A stretch of DNA of 64,000 nucleotides, taken from the NCBI GenBank assembly GCA_963662175.1, contig OY759218.1, forward strand, positions 24,760,051 to 24,824,050, read 5' to 3'. The position numbers and the translations under genes are program-made. The notes below the pieces were generated by a model. It did not search any database, was not told where the DNA came from, and saw only the letters and a list, made by a program, of their open reading frames with translations. Positions within the stretch are counted from its first letter, which is position 1; each line of letters opens with the position of its first letter. Below are positions 22,801 through 37,194 of the stretch, piece after piece. The stretch comes from Aradus depressus. Its lineage: Eukaryota; Arthropoda; Insecta; Hemiptera; Aradidae.

Positions 22801-25800
22801 ATCGCCGATGAAGCCTAGAGGACAAAGACATACAGCCGTTTCACCGGAAGTTAGACATTTTCCGCCATGTTGACACGGAACCTTACTGCAACGATCAGCA
22901 ACGCACTCTTCTGCAAAAAAATATACAAACATTATAATACATAATTGTAAATTTAGAAGGAAAATTGCGATGTTTACGCAAATTCTAGTGTATATATATA
23001 TATATATATATCTATAGTACCTATGTCAAATCCTTTCACAGCGTCTCCCTTCGGAACCGGCGCAAATTTATACATGTAATCGTTAATCTGCAAATGTCTG
23101 ACGCAGCCTTTTAACCCGCGATCTGTCGGCAGTTTATCCTGAAGTCCTGACGTATTTCCACGGCCACCGATGAACACTGGTTCTCGAAACGTCATTCTTG
23201 AAAATAAGCCCTATGGAGAGGAAAATAATGAAAAATGTAGTTAGTTTATGAATAATAATGCATTACTAAACGTATGGGACGAAAATTGTCCCTAGTTTAA
23301 CTTTTGAACGAGTAGTCCTATGAGTTCGAAAGTTAAGCTTCCAAGTTGAAGCTCAATCGAATGAAGTTTAGTTTTGTGCGATGTCATGGACACTAATCAT
23401 GAAAAAAAAGGCCTCTAAGATTTTGAATTAGAAGGTTTGAAATGAAGGTTTGAATTAGAAATACAACGGGCATAGATTCCTGAAGTTGAACAAATTCCGA
23501 AATTATGTTTCTTTATTTTCTGTATATACCAGTTTTTCCACTTTTTCTCTTTATTTTCTTCTTCCTATTCATACTGAATACTGAAGACGAAGAAGTTGCA
23601 TACTTTTCGATAGAGTTAACAGATTTGAAAAACCTTTGCGAATTCAATATGAAGAGAGGTTTCTAACGATTTATAATACACCATAACTTCCCATTGGATA
23701 TTTTAAAGTTATTGTTTAAGGCGCAGCTCTTTTGACCATTTGTTCAAAAGTTAAGACAAGGGAAGGACTTGAAATTAAAAGTAGTTCAAATTATAATCTA
23801 CTAAGTTTAGTTAAAAAATATTGATGGATATGATTACGTGGGATATCAAATGAAAGGTAATGATATGTAAAACTGGAATATAATACTAACAGGAATATAA
23901 TTGTTGTTGGTTTTAATTTTAAAGTTTAAACAAAAACAATTTTGATGATAAAAATCTGAGAAAATTCTTTGAAACATAGAGGAAACTTTCAAAAAATTGT
24001 ATTCGTATGAAATCGGAACAATAATATTGTAAGGAGAGGGGGGAATTGTTTCTAATATTTCTTTAGTTTCAAAAAGGTCCAACCCAATAATGGGATGTGA
24101 AAATAACTCCATTTATTAATTATGAAAAGAATATCCTACAAATTATATTAATTAATATTTATTTTGTACGAGAAAAGCATTTAAGTTAACCTTCAGCAAC
24201 GAAACCTACAAGGAGAGGATACGATGTCGGGGTCACGGATTTTGATCAAACTTTTTTTTGCATGTTCTAGGTCGTAAATAAGAAGACATGTGTCTCATCG
24301 TTCGTTCTAATGGACCTTGGTTTGGTCGCAAACAATTTTTGAAAATGTCCTTTTGGCCATTTTTCGTTATTTTTTTTTTCTCGGCATGTGTTTTACCGAA
24401 TGAGGAGTTCTCTACGTAATTTTTTTTTACCCAGATTTCAGAAAAAATATTTTCGCGTTGATTTGAGCAGTGAAATTATTTAAAAAATTGAAAAAACTTT
24501 TTTTTTCCAAGAGAACATGGAGAGAAAATTTTTTCATGAAAACTAATTTGAAATTCGTGTTTTCCATGTCGGAAAACCATTGAATTGTTAGTAACGTTGG
24601 CTGAAAACAACCTGTTCTGTAAATACGGAAGCAATTACAAAGTCTATGGAACTGTCAACAAATTATGAAACTTAATTTCTTAGCCATACGTGAGTATTGA
24701 TGTAATTACAATAAAATATATCACCATCTATATTTTGTTTATATGTTTATTATTATACTTATTAAATTCAATGATACAAAAAACGCTCCGCCCATTTTGA
24801 CTTCGGACAACCCTAGTTATGGCAGATTTTGATTACCTTAGATCTTCCTTGGACGTGTTTTCCAGAGTTAAGTTGAATCCATGCGTCCCATCGATGTCTA
24901 TAGAGAGTTATTCGGTTCCATTGGTTCAGTACAACTGTCTCTAAAGATCTGACAGTCCCTACCCCAGAACCACAGTCAAACCTAAAATTAAAAAAGGATT
25001 ACATTCAGCAAACACACAGGAGGGAGATATCAGAGCACTGGATGCTTAGATCCCTAGGTGCAAGCCATCCCAACTATTATATAATATAGAAAATGGAAAA
25101 GGAAATTCATAGGCACAGTTGTCTTGCCTTATCAGTTATTTTCCCTTACCCTTTCAAAAGACCATAGTCCACCAAAAAAAGTAAATCATGCCTGCCAACA
25201 TTGACGCGGCGATACGAGTTTCTTTTTATAATAAAAATTGGAACATTTTCGCAAAAACTAGCAGCCCTTTCAATGTTGGTGTTTTAATAGTTAAACATCA
25301 ACGGATAGTCGACAGAAGCATGAATAAAAACTAGAGCTGTAGGCAATTATTATGTCTAGAGCCCGGATTTCGTGCAGAAAATAAATTTAAAAAACGTGCA
25401 AACATGTGCAACAAAAAATAAAATCCTGCCATTTACTGTTTTTTTGCGAAAAAAAAAATATGGATCTAATTTGTAAATTAAATAACTCTTTTTTCGGCAT
25501 AAAACTGGGAAGGATTTAAAAATAAATCAATAAAATAAAGAGCCTAAAGGAATTTATATAAAATATTTACTGAAAACACAAGTTTTTTTTTTTACTTGCA
25601 CGTTTTAATTACAAAAGAAAAATGTTTGTTTAAAAGAATACTAGAGATATGTAAAATACAAAACAGTTCACCACATTACTCGAGGCCGAGAATTTGACTT
25701 CAATTAAATTTATATATTTTTTTATTTGATGCGTTAAAATTTACTACTAAATTAATTTCAAAATTCTTGTCTGAAACATTTTGCCGCCTGTCGCTAAGTA

Positions 25801-28800
25801 CATGTGTGTTTTAGCTGGGAAAACGATCTCTCAACGCTGACGCTTGTGATGGGGCATTTTTTGTAGCTGCTTATTATGTCAGGTTATAGATCCAATCCAA
25901 TATCTTCACCTTTATATCCGCATTGTACTTTTTGAGTTGGTCATATTCGGGATTTTTTCTCAACACTGTTGTAAATTTGTCGATTAACAAATGTATACAT
26001 ATATAATCTAACTTATAAATAAATTTTCTAATTACGACAAAATATACAATTTTGTGCAGTAAAAATCTAAAACATGCAATTTCGTGCAAAATAAAATTTA
26101 TGTATATTAATCAGGATTCCTTAATTCGCAAAAATAAATTGTTATTTGATGATTTCAAGCAAGCGAAAAAACAAAATTAAATTACCCGGGAATACGGGCT
26201 CTATTTATGACACATGGGACATTACCTGAACTCTACGAAGCCCTGATAGAGGAGAAGTGCCATGAAGTCGCCGGCTAGATCGTCCCTCTCCCCTGTCAAG
26301 AAGAGGATACCATCCCAGTCTTCAGGGCGGAACTCTAACTCCAGTTGGACATGTTTGTAGGCAGCCTTCAGGGCGGGGAAGGCCAACCAACCTTGGCCGG
26401 TGAAACGGGGGATCAGGATGGCCACATCTACGAAACAAAAAAACATTATGTACATTATAACCCAAAATGAACTAATCTCCTACATGTTTCGGCTTCTAAA
26501 ATTCAAAAACCTACCTTTTTGACAGTTTGGTCGTGCTTTCCCAAGCGGACATTGACAGCGAGGCGGATCACCAAGACAAAATCCAGCGCCACAATCTGTA
26601 CAGGGCTCTTCAAGTCTTACCCTTGGAGGAATTTCGGTCATTTCAGAGCTTTTCGGGTTCTCCTCGGGGCTTTCACTGGTGCCAAAAACTATTTCGGCAA
26701 AAAATGATGCGTCTTTCTGATATAGAATGTCTTCTTCAATCCCATCCTCTTCTTTCTCCGGCTCCATTGTGGAATTAAGCTCTGAAAAATAAAATTTTTA
26801 GGATTTCGTAAGTAGAAAAAAAAAAAAGAAAATCTTATAAAGAAATGTATGTCTATCCGTCTCTGTAGAGAGGTATGTAGTTATTGGAGTTGGAAAATTA
26901 AGGGTTTTTCTGAAATATGACCCAACGCCAGGAAAAGTAAGAAGATAATTCTAACTCCGAATTTTTCCTACCTTATTGGAAGCGAAAATTAGTGAAAAGA
27001 AAATTAAAAATAACCAAGTAGGATGTCATAAGAAAACTTACTACCAGTAAGTGTCAATATACTTTTTTTTTCGAAATTTTATATTAAATACGGCGGCCTT
27101 GGGAGAAAGAGAGCAGGACAAGAACGTCGCCACTAAGTTAAAAACTCAGTATAAAAAAACCAAAGGAATATAATTTTTACTTTCTTAAACCTTCAGAATA
27201 AGGAAGTACCTATTGTAATGGTGAGAAAATCCGATACACAATTTCCAACAGAATTTCGAGTTTACTGGTTCCTTGAACCCGTTTTCTGTGAATGTGTCTC
27301 TTGTTTATACCTGAGGAACTGTGTGAGCGCTCTAGCTCAAAAACCATTGTAGCTATGAACTTGAAATTTGAGATGAAGATGTCATATGTGCTAACTTAGT
27401 TTTGTGCCGAAATCAGGAAAAATTAAACCACTTCAGTTCAGGGCTTAAGTCAATTTTACAATTTTTTTCTGAGACACCGCTTATATTTATGACAATTACA
27501 AATCTCTTCTAATAAACGATGTAGAGAATACTAAAAGGCTAATTTTATATAAAATTCTACTTTTTAAAGGCCAATCGGATTGCGAGATACTTACATGCCA
27601 ATAACCGTCTTACAATTACGTCTCGAAACCTTTTTTTTTTAGACGATGTGAGGAGCAATTAAAATTATAGATAGTAATATGTCTAATAAAAGATTTTATG
27701 ATAAATAAAATGTGAAAAAAATGGTCAGTGAATCACCGGCAACTTCCCCAGAACGAATAACCAATTAACTTTTCGCTCCCCTTCCAAAACCAGTTGACCG
27801 TTTGCGCTAATATTCCATAGATGACTTACATAGACGCTCCTAAATCCTCATATTAAATTTTGTGTCGATAAATTCATTAAATCGGCAGTTATTAGGGTTT
27901 TTGAATTGAGCCTCCTCCCCTGAACACCCTCTTCCATTCGGCCGATAATTTGTAATAACGGCTGAAATTTGACAGGTTATGTTCTTATTGAGTTTTGACA
28001 TCAAATATGAAATTTCATGTCGATACGTACATTACGTCGGCAGTTATTGGGGCCCACTCTGATGCCCCCTTCCCTACTGCTGATTCCGCTGAAAATTAAT
28101 GTGTCGTCCCCATGGAGTTTTGAATTCACATATGAAATTTTGTGTGGCAGTTATTAGAGTACCCCTTCCCTTTGCCTGAAAATCGATGGATGTCGTCCTT
28201 ATGGAGTTTGATTTTTTTTTTTTATAGCCACTACATATTTACGATCATTCTCCCCCCCTCCTCCCTCTCCAATGAATTTCTCCCTCATTTCAAACTGGCA
28301 TTGCTGTGTATAAGAAAGTCACTCTCAGTGCTACTCTAAACCAACAATGAAACAAAGAAACCCGCTGATGCCCTAACTTACATCCAATAACCTCCCTCAA
28401 TGACCGAGTGTTGAAGTTTACTTTTCTCATAAATTTTTTTTTCAATTTTTTATAACATTTTCTTATTTACCAGATTGGAGTTCTCACAGGACATGGTCCG
28501 TTCAATAGACACCTACACACTGTGGGAGTCAAGGACAGTCCTACCTGCGATAGATGTGGGGAAGAAGACGAAACGGCGGCACACTTCCTGGGCATCTGCT
28601 CGGGATATGCGCGAAAGAGATTCCACATCTTTGGTAGAGATGCAATCGCAGAGGAAGACTTTAAAAGATTGGACTATGAGAGCATTCTTAGGTTCATTAA
28701 GGAAACTGGGAGACTGAGCACTCCATGAAGGACTTGGGTCAGGTAGTATAAGTATAGTATAAATATAGGCATATAGTTAATATAGTAAGGGGGAAGCTAA

Positions 28801-31800
28801 GCGCTTCCAGGGAAGGGATAAAAGCACTGAATGCTTAGGTCCCTAGGTGTAATACACCAGCCCACCATATATATATATATTTACCAGATCAACATGAATT
28901 TGTTTTGCAAGGTATAATTACATAATGAAAATCTATGCGATAATAACATTTGGTAAATGAAAAGTAACTTTTGGGATACATAGATTGAGATTATATTTTT
29001 ATTTTCCTCGTTGTTATCCATTCTGTCATGTTTTACTTTCATTTTTTATTTCCATCTATTTATTAACTTTTATAAGCAGTCCTAGCTGGCTTTCAAGATG
29101 ATACGAAATTATTAATATAGTGATAATTAAAATTGTTTGCACAGATATTGTGAAACACTTAACAAAAAATAAAGAAAAAACGTACGTTTTAAAAAACAAA
29201 ATTGTCTATTTCACAAAATATATATAATATGAGACCTACGGTATTGCTATCATACTCAGTATTTGTTAAGTCGTGGCTGAAGATCGTAGCAATACCGAAA
29301 GTACTCCCATATTATATATATTTTGTGAAAGAGACAATTTTTTTTTTTAAACATACGTTTTTTCTTTACCTTTTATTAATGTAGTGGTATTTAATGAAAA
29401 ACTACAAACATCTGACATGCCCACCTCCATCCATACATTGACACCGCCATTCTTAGCTGCTGCTGAACTTCACATAGGTACACGATTTATTTACACAACA
29501 CCATCTCACACAAATCGAAAACTGGTGCAACACATGGAAAATAAAACTTAATAAAGATAAATCCCAGCACACCACATTTACACTTCGACGAGAAACAAGC
29601 CCCTCCCACAAACTAATACTGTACGATATTAAATTATATATTATATATATTAAATTATATATATATATATATATATAATTTGACATTAAATCGAATACTG
29701 ACATGGAACCCTCACACACGTCTCATACACGATCAAAATTAGACATGACACAAAAAAGGAACTGTTATACTTACTGAGACGGTTATGGACATACGGATCA
29801 CATATATACGGTTCAGTAAAAATATCCAATGTAAAACAAATTCAGGCGTTTCGGTCAAAAACCTTTATACTGATAACACAGTGCCCACCACACATAAACA
29901 ACAGAACACTTCATAACGATCTTATGATACACACAGTACCCGAAACAATACAAACATATGATTTATTCAGCTAACTTTACACTCCCGGAAATACATTATC
30001 TTCACAACACTTACCACGTAACCTCCCACAAAGGTTGAAAGAGATGGTAACGCGACTTACTGCCACCTTGATAATATTCAATATTTTTCAACATTATTTA
30101 CGTATACTTTTATTACCTCTTACTACCCATGCATCAAAATTGTCGTTCAATCCCTTTTTAATTATTTTATTATTAACTTTTTGTTTTGTTTTTGTTCTAA
30201 TAATTCTAGCGTGGATAAGTATAAAGAGTATAAGTCAATTTTTTCGATTTCTGTTTTTTCACGTATCTGACTCAAATCTATATTCTGTATATGTGTATTA
30301 ACAGTACAAATATTAACTGGCTTCCATTTTTTTTTTATATGGCCTCAAGGCCGTATATATTAGGTTCAAACCTAACAGGATAAGTCACGTCGTATACATC
30401 TGGATATATATAAAGAGTACAAGTCAAGTTATACTGATAGGACCCCCGTTTTTTGTAGCTGATTACAGGTTTACCAATGACTTGTACTTGAGATTATATG
30501 CTTATCAGTGTTATCATAACTACCTGTTTTTTAGTTCTGTTTATAATAATCGTGTTTTTAGTTTGTTTTATGGTTCTTTAATAATATATTTTTTGTAAAT
30601 AAGAAAAAATGGTACGATTTAAAAGTTATGAAAAACCTAACAGTATTACTTTTAAGTCTAGGGGCAAGTTAATGTTGTCTTTAGCATCTAAAGTAAAAAA
30701 TGTAAGTACATATACTACATGCTATTCTTTCCTACCTACATAATAATATTATTATGAGTTAAATTTGTGACAATAACATTGTTATTATACTTTAAAATAA
30801 CTTAAAATATCTAAGTTTTTGATTAGTTAGCGTTAAAAATAATAATGACTAATATGTATTTCATTTGCATTTTAGCAAAATGTGTCACCTAGTTCCAGCA
30901 GCACTGAACCAATAATAGTGTCTGTGGTAAGTAGCAATGTCTGTAATAATAAAATGTTATTGTATTATTAAGTAATGAATGGGATACAATCAAATCATTT
31001 TTGCATAACAAATATTTTTGCTTCTACTGCATTAGGAGTCCTTAATACTAAAAAAATGGTGGGTACTTACGTATTAACGCCACCGCAGCAAATCAATCAA
31101 CATGTATTTGTAAATTAAAAATTATTAAAGCTATTTATTTATTTTTGGACTTTATATTTATTATTAGCATGTATAAGTATTGGTTTTGTAATATGTGGGC
31201 GTACCGCCCGCTTGATTGATAATCTGACCCTCCCGTCGTTCAAATCATAATAGTTAGTTCTGGTTTTAAGACTTTATATATTTGCGCATTTGCAATGCGA
31301 TTAATACGCCGATGCGATTAATGCGCTAATACGCCGCCGCGCAAATATATAAAGTCTTAAAACCAGAACTAACTATTATGATTTGAACGACGGGAGGGTC
31401 AGATTATCAATCAAGCGGGCGGTACGCCCTCATATTACAAAACCAATAATTATACATGCTAATAATAAATATAAAGTCCAAAAATAAATAAATAGCTTTA
31501 ATAATTTTTAATTTACAAATACATGTTGATTGATTTGCTGCGGTGGCGTTAATACGTAAGTACCAAATGGTGTTTCAGCCACCACCGGAGAAGTTGAAAC
31601 AGAACCCTGAGTTTTTCACTCGTTCTCCACCCACCATATCTTTGACATAATAATGTTATGTTTTTCAGAGTTGATTGGTGTTGTGGAGGATGTATTGACT
31701 GGGGAAGTTGTCCAGTGTTCTTCAACAGAACAAGAAGTGGAAGTAACAGAAAATAGAGATTTTGACCCGGGTATGTAAGCATTATTATTACTGTTAGAGA

Positions 31801-34800
31801 TTCGTACAGCAGTCTATTACAGCGTACAGCAGTCTCAGATTGGAACCCTGATCCAGATCAGGAAAAATCCTTCAGATGGTGAAGTTTTCATTCAAATTCG
31901 AAATTCTGACTCACAAAAAGAAAAAAATCGGAACCTGAGCAATCAGTATCAATAGCTGCTACAGAAAAGAAATTTTCAAAAAAAAGAAGAACGGAAAAAT
32001 ATCTGTTTTGTAACGCAGGAATGAGCTACGAAACTCTAGAAGGAAAGATCAAGCGGGCAAGGGAAATGACAGTTTTGGCACCTTGTCGAGCCAAATGCTA
32101 TGATATCACTCCCGACGTTCAGGCAAATATTTTTAAGAATTTTTGGAGCTTAGAAAGTAGAGATAAAAAAGCAGCTTTTGATACGTTTCTTTTTTAAAGT
32201 TCATGGAATAAGATCAAAGGTTTGTCGCGGTTGTTTTCAAAAGACACTAGGGGAAACCAACATGTTCTTGACAATTGCCATTGCATCTGTCATACGATCT
32301 GGTTCAGATATTGTGGATACTGATGGAAGGGGTAAAGAGCCGCCAGCTAATAAACTTTCAGTCCAAAAGATCCAAAAAAAAATTTATCACATAAAATCAT
32401 TCCCCGCCTATCAATCCCACTATACAAGAAAAAAAAGCGACAAAAAATATTTACCTGCTTTTTTGAAATTAACAAAAATGTATTGACTATACAAAGAGCA
32501 AGAAAAAGACAAAGCTGCTTGCAAATCAATACATGAACGTGAGTTTAAAAATCTCAACAAAGGTCCAAAAGCTGATACGTGTTATAAATGCGATTTATTG
32601 AAGATAAAAGAAAAGGCGGCAAAAACCGAGGAACAACTGAAATATATTGTGGACGAAAAAAATAAGCATCAATGTGATGCTGATTTGGCATATATTAAAA
32701 AGAAAGAGGATAAAAAAATTGCTGCGGAGGACAGCAGCAATAAATGCTATGCATTTGACTTGCAATAATGCATGCCAACTCCTTATTTCAATACGTCTGT
32801 GGCATTCTATAAACGCCAACTTTGGACGTTTAATTTGACATTCCGCGAAACGTCGGCAAAGGATGTAACATGCTTTATGTGGCATGAAGGGGAAGATGAG
32901 AGAGGAGCGAACCAAATCGCCACATGCATTTTTAAACAATTATTAAGTCTGCAGCAAGAAGTCAAGAAGGTGATTTTATATTCTGATGTGGAGGGCAAAA
33001 TAGAAACTCGCATGTTGCAGCAATGTCCTCATATGGAAGAAATAGACCACAAGTTCATGATCAGCGGTCACAGCCATCTTGAATGCGACACTGACCATGG
33101 AAAAATAAAAACACAAAAAAAATTTTAAAAATGCAAATTTTAGTTCCCCACGACTGGTATCAGTTGGTAAGGCTTACTGGAAGTATGAACAAAAAATTTG
33201 GAGCGGTAGAATTAAATCACAAAGATTTCATAAATTTTTCCGATCTCTATTCAAGTCATCTAAACCTTCCAAAAGAAGGTACTGAGAAGAATCATTTTAA
33301 ATGGACAGACATTCACTGGTTACGATATAGGCAACGCTACTCAAAAAAAATATTTTTTAAATATTCATTGGACGATACTGAAAAATTTAGATGCATGGAT
33401 TTAGGAAGAAGAAATTCTCAAGTCATACCTATGAATCCACCACCCTGTTACACAACAACGTTGCCAATATCCCAAGAAAAAAAGAAAGATAACTTGTCTC
33501 TTTTGGAGTTAATAAGTCCTGATTTTCATGAGTTTTATCAAAACCTGAAAACGTCTGCTACCACTCAATGCACATTAACTGACATTGGAGAAGATGAAGG
33601 AAATTTGGTGCAAGAAAATAAGAGCGGGAGAAACAAGGCGGAGAAAAAAAAAAGAGAACCTGTGAAAAAATACAGAAAAAAAGCTCCGGAGAAGAAAAGA
33701 AAGAAAAAAGTAGGCGAAATGAAGAAGAGCGGAAACCAAAATACGTAAAATTACGTAAAAATTAATAACTAGCTAACTGTATTTTTAACTACATTCTTGC
33801 TATTTTTTAAAAAAAAATGTTTACATATATAAATAAAAATAATACCTAATGTCTTAAAATACTTTTAATAAAATAATTTTTTATCAGCAAAGTGTGAAAA
33901 TTTCATTTTTTTTTTTTTTTCATTTAATTCGTGCTGTTATTGGTGAGCGATGAGGCCGGGGGGGGAGAGGGGGGGGGGAATTCGTCTGAAAAAATTCAAT
34001 ATTTTTTGTCTGCTAAAAAAAATAAAGAATAATAAAGTAAACGCTAACTAATTCAAAGAGTATAAGTCACCGTGGTTGAACATTCTAACAGTATAAGTCA
34101 CCGTGGTTGAACATTCTAACAGTATAAGTCACCGTGGTTGAACATTCTAACAGTATAAGTCAGCTTATTTAATAAAAAAATAATGTACTATACGTTTAAT
34201 GATTATAAATTAAATCATAATAACATATTTTAGCAATAAAATATAATTAATTGTTTATCAAGGGTATAAACAGAAAATAATGAGTTTTAAAAAACTTTGG
34301 GGTCGTTTTTTGAAAAATCATGAAAACTGACTTATACTCTTTGAATAAAATAAAATGATAGATAAAACACTTTTTTGAACACTTTTTTGAACACTTTTGT
34401 CTAATTCCACAAACATATACTTAAATGTGTACCGGTTTCGGCTTACGCCATCGTCAGCACAATGTTCAACAATAATTCAGATATTTGGCAGGCATACATA
34501 TTTATATTAACCTAAGAGTACCTGAAGTGAAAGGGTCCCCTCCTCTGGTAAAACCAGGGGGGTGGAACATTTAAGTATATGTTTGTGGAATTGGACAATA
34601 TAAGTGTTCAAAAAAGTGTTTTATCTATCATTTTATTTTATTCATTAGTATTTCCATTATATCAACACAGAACGCAAAAAATGTATTCGGACATTATACT
34701 CTTTGTACTTAACACGTTAGAATTATGATACATTTTCGTCCTGCGGGATTACCCACTTGGTGGTCTTCCACTCATATGCCATTCATGCCACCATATCTAC

Positions 34801-37120
34801 ATGTGCATCATAGATGCTGGTTGTTGTACCCAGCAACAGTTGTATCTTTATAAATATGTAGAAGACAAAAAAAAATTATTCAAAGAAACTTATAAATAAA
34901 TATTTTCTACTTTTCAAGCAAATGGTATTCCTACTTTTTACCACCCAAGTATGTTAACTCGAAGTATTTTAGCACATATTACTGATCCGGGCTATATTTT
35001 TTTTAAAAAGTGAAACATATCTCAAGGACCAATACAGACCGTACTTACCAACACACGAATAGCCGTCATGGTGAAGTAAATATCCTTGCTTGCAGTCACA
35101 CTCAAACATTCCATCATGAAGCTCATAGCAGAGTTGCTGACAAGGGCTCTCGTGTCCACATCGCCCTGAAACATTTTAAAATATGTCAACATTTTCTATC
35201 AGACGAGTGTGTAGATTTGTTAGAATTTTAAAATCAGAATTAAAAAGTTACTTGATAGAGATATGATTATATTTTTCAAATATTCTTTGTGAACATGATA
35301 AATCCTGATAGAATGAATGTATCGACACGAAATTTAATGTGTGTATCCAGAACCCCATAAGGAGGACACATATTAATTTTCTGCGGAAACGGCCGAAGGG
35401 AAAGAGAAACAGAGGGGTTCAACTCAAAAACCCCAATAACTAACGATGTAATGAATATATCGATATGAAATGTTATATATGACACATTTTGTAGGAAGGC
35501 TCAACTCAAAAACCGTAATAATTGTCGATGTAATGAATGTATCGACAACAATTTATTATGAGGATTCAGAAGTCCTCAGTCACTCTGGTTTCCAGTCACC
35601 CTATATACACTCAACTGTATGTGTGTGCATATAAACTGGTTCACAAAGAAACCGGCGCACTCTAAAAATTTGATTTTTTTTTGCAATTCTTTTTTGTTTG
35701 GATCAAATATTGTTTAGTATGTATAAACAGTTAGGGAAACTATATAGAGAAATTAATTCTGTATTTACTATCGAGGCTTTTGAATCTCTTGATCCTTAAA
35801 AGTCGAATTTTCAATAACAAACAATGGTCGTTAATTTTCAGACAAATCGGCCAAAGAGAAGAAGGGGATTAGGGAGGGCTTAACTCAAAAACTCTAATAA
35901 CTGCCGATGTAATGAATGTATTTTAACCACTTTACTTCGGGGTCTAAGAATATTTTATGAGATACAGGTTATGTTTATGATCTAATCAAAAAACTTTTCT
36001 TCTTGTAGAGAAAAGTGAAATACATATTTTTCGCAAGTCATCCGGTTTTGAAGATGAAATGTAGTTTTGAAACACATATTTTCAGATGTTTCCTTGATTT
36101 ACCCGAAAACGATTAGTCCTAACGAAAAATTGTTTCCTACCAAAAATGAAATTTCCAATCGCTATTATTCCTCAGACTTGAGTCAGGAATATACGACTCG
36201 TGTATAATACGACCAAAGTTATAGCACTTTGAAGAATGGAAAATAAATTTCCGTATTAAATATTTCAAAATAATGTTTAAATTGCATCGCATAGCAACGA
36301 ATTATAAAAAAAAAATATTTATATATATTGGATGAGCCTATTACAGAACTTTTTTTATACTAACCATGCAAGAAATTAGCTCTCAGAATTACTGTACAAT
36401 GAAACAAAAAAATAACGCTGACGCCGACTCATTACTTTCATATAACCAGTAATGCCAGTATGAAATGATTTTGAGAAGGGGAACGAGAGAGACAGTGATC
36501 TGTAAGCGTGGTTGGTATAAGAAAGTCCTGTAATGGCCACATCACATATATATTTTTTAAAATAATTACGCAAAGATTTAAGTCTTTTGTTTGTTATTTC
36601 AACCTATTCAAAGCTGGTAGATGGGCTGAGACCAGGTTAATGAATACAAAAAATAAAAAAAAGTGTTGACTGCATCACCCTAAAAGAACCGTCGATCAAT
36701 AAATCGATAATCTGGGGGAAGTATTCAACACAATTCTCGCCACGTGACCAGGCAACTTAAACTAGTTCCTCAACAACATTAATTCTTATTAACAAATGTT
36801 ATATTAAATCAGGAACTCATCCCCAGCCCGCTTCGCTCGCTTAGTGGGGAACTTCCTAGCAGTTTGGATAAAAGGAGGAACACTTGTTTTGAAAAAATAA
36901 TAAATAATGCAGGAAGAATGCAATATTTTTGATGTTATTCATCTGTCCCGACAGGACGTGAATACACAAGTAACAATATCTTGAAATAACGGAAATGACC
37001 TTGAATGAATGGCAGTGTTGCGTGAACATTGTTCACTCAAAGCTCACGAAATGTTCAGAGAATGTGCAGAACCGTGGAAATGGTTGGACTACATAGCAAA
37101 GCAACATAACTTTCTGTCTA

Positions 37121-37194
<74 letters not shown>

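Larger units (their letters stand above)
30408..34343 (+). mobile_element. Decayed DNA transposon with DUF7869-like protein
   Basis: Both sides carry the motif AAAGAGTAYAAGTCA (about 30408-30422; complement at about 34329-34343; a further copy at 30221). Between them lies a plus-strand gene with several exons and broken frames. It begins at ATG 30609 (exon to 30701, donor GTAAGT), then exon 30876-30926, and has its main body at 31850-33748. The body shows [38 protein letters not shown], an [11 protein letters not shown] block and [11 protein letters not shown], the order I recall for the insect transposon-borne DUF7869 family. At least three frame breaks make it a pseudogene. Exact termini and target duplication are not resolved. 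Confidence 0.6.

Noticed and set aside
26519..26778. Plus-strand frames opposite exon 3
   Set aside because: Antisense shadows of the EGF/LamG exon, whose splice sites and cysteine pattern are clear.
30035..30301. Hydrophobic plus-strand frame as a membrane protein
   Set aside because: Very AT-rich, no homology, overlaps the end of a LINE fragment; hydrophobicity follows from T-rich codons.
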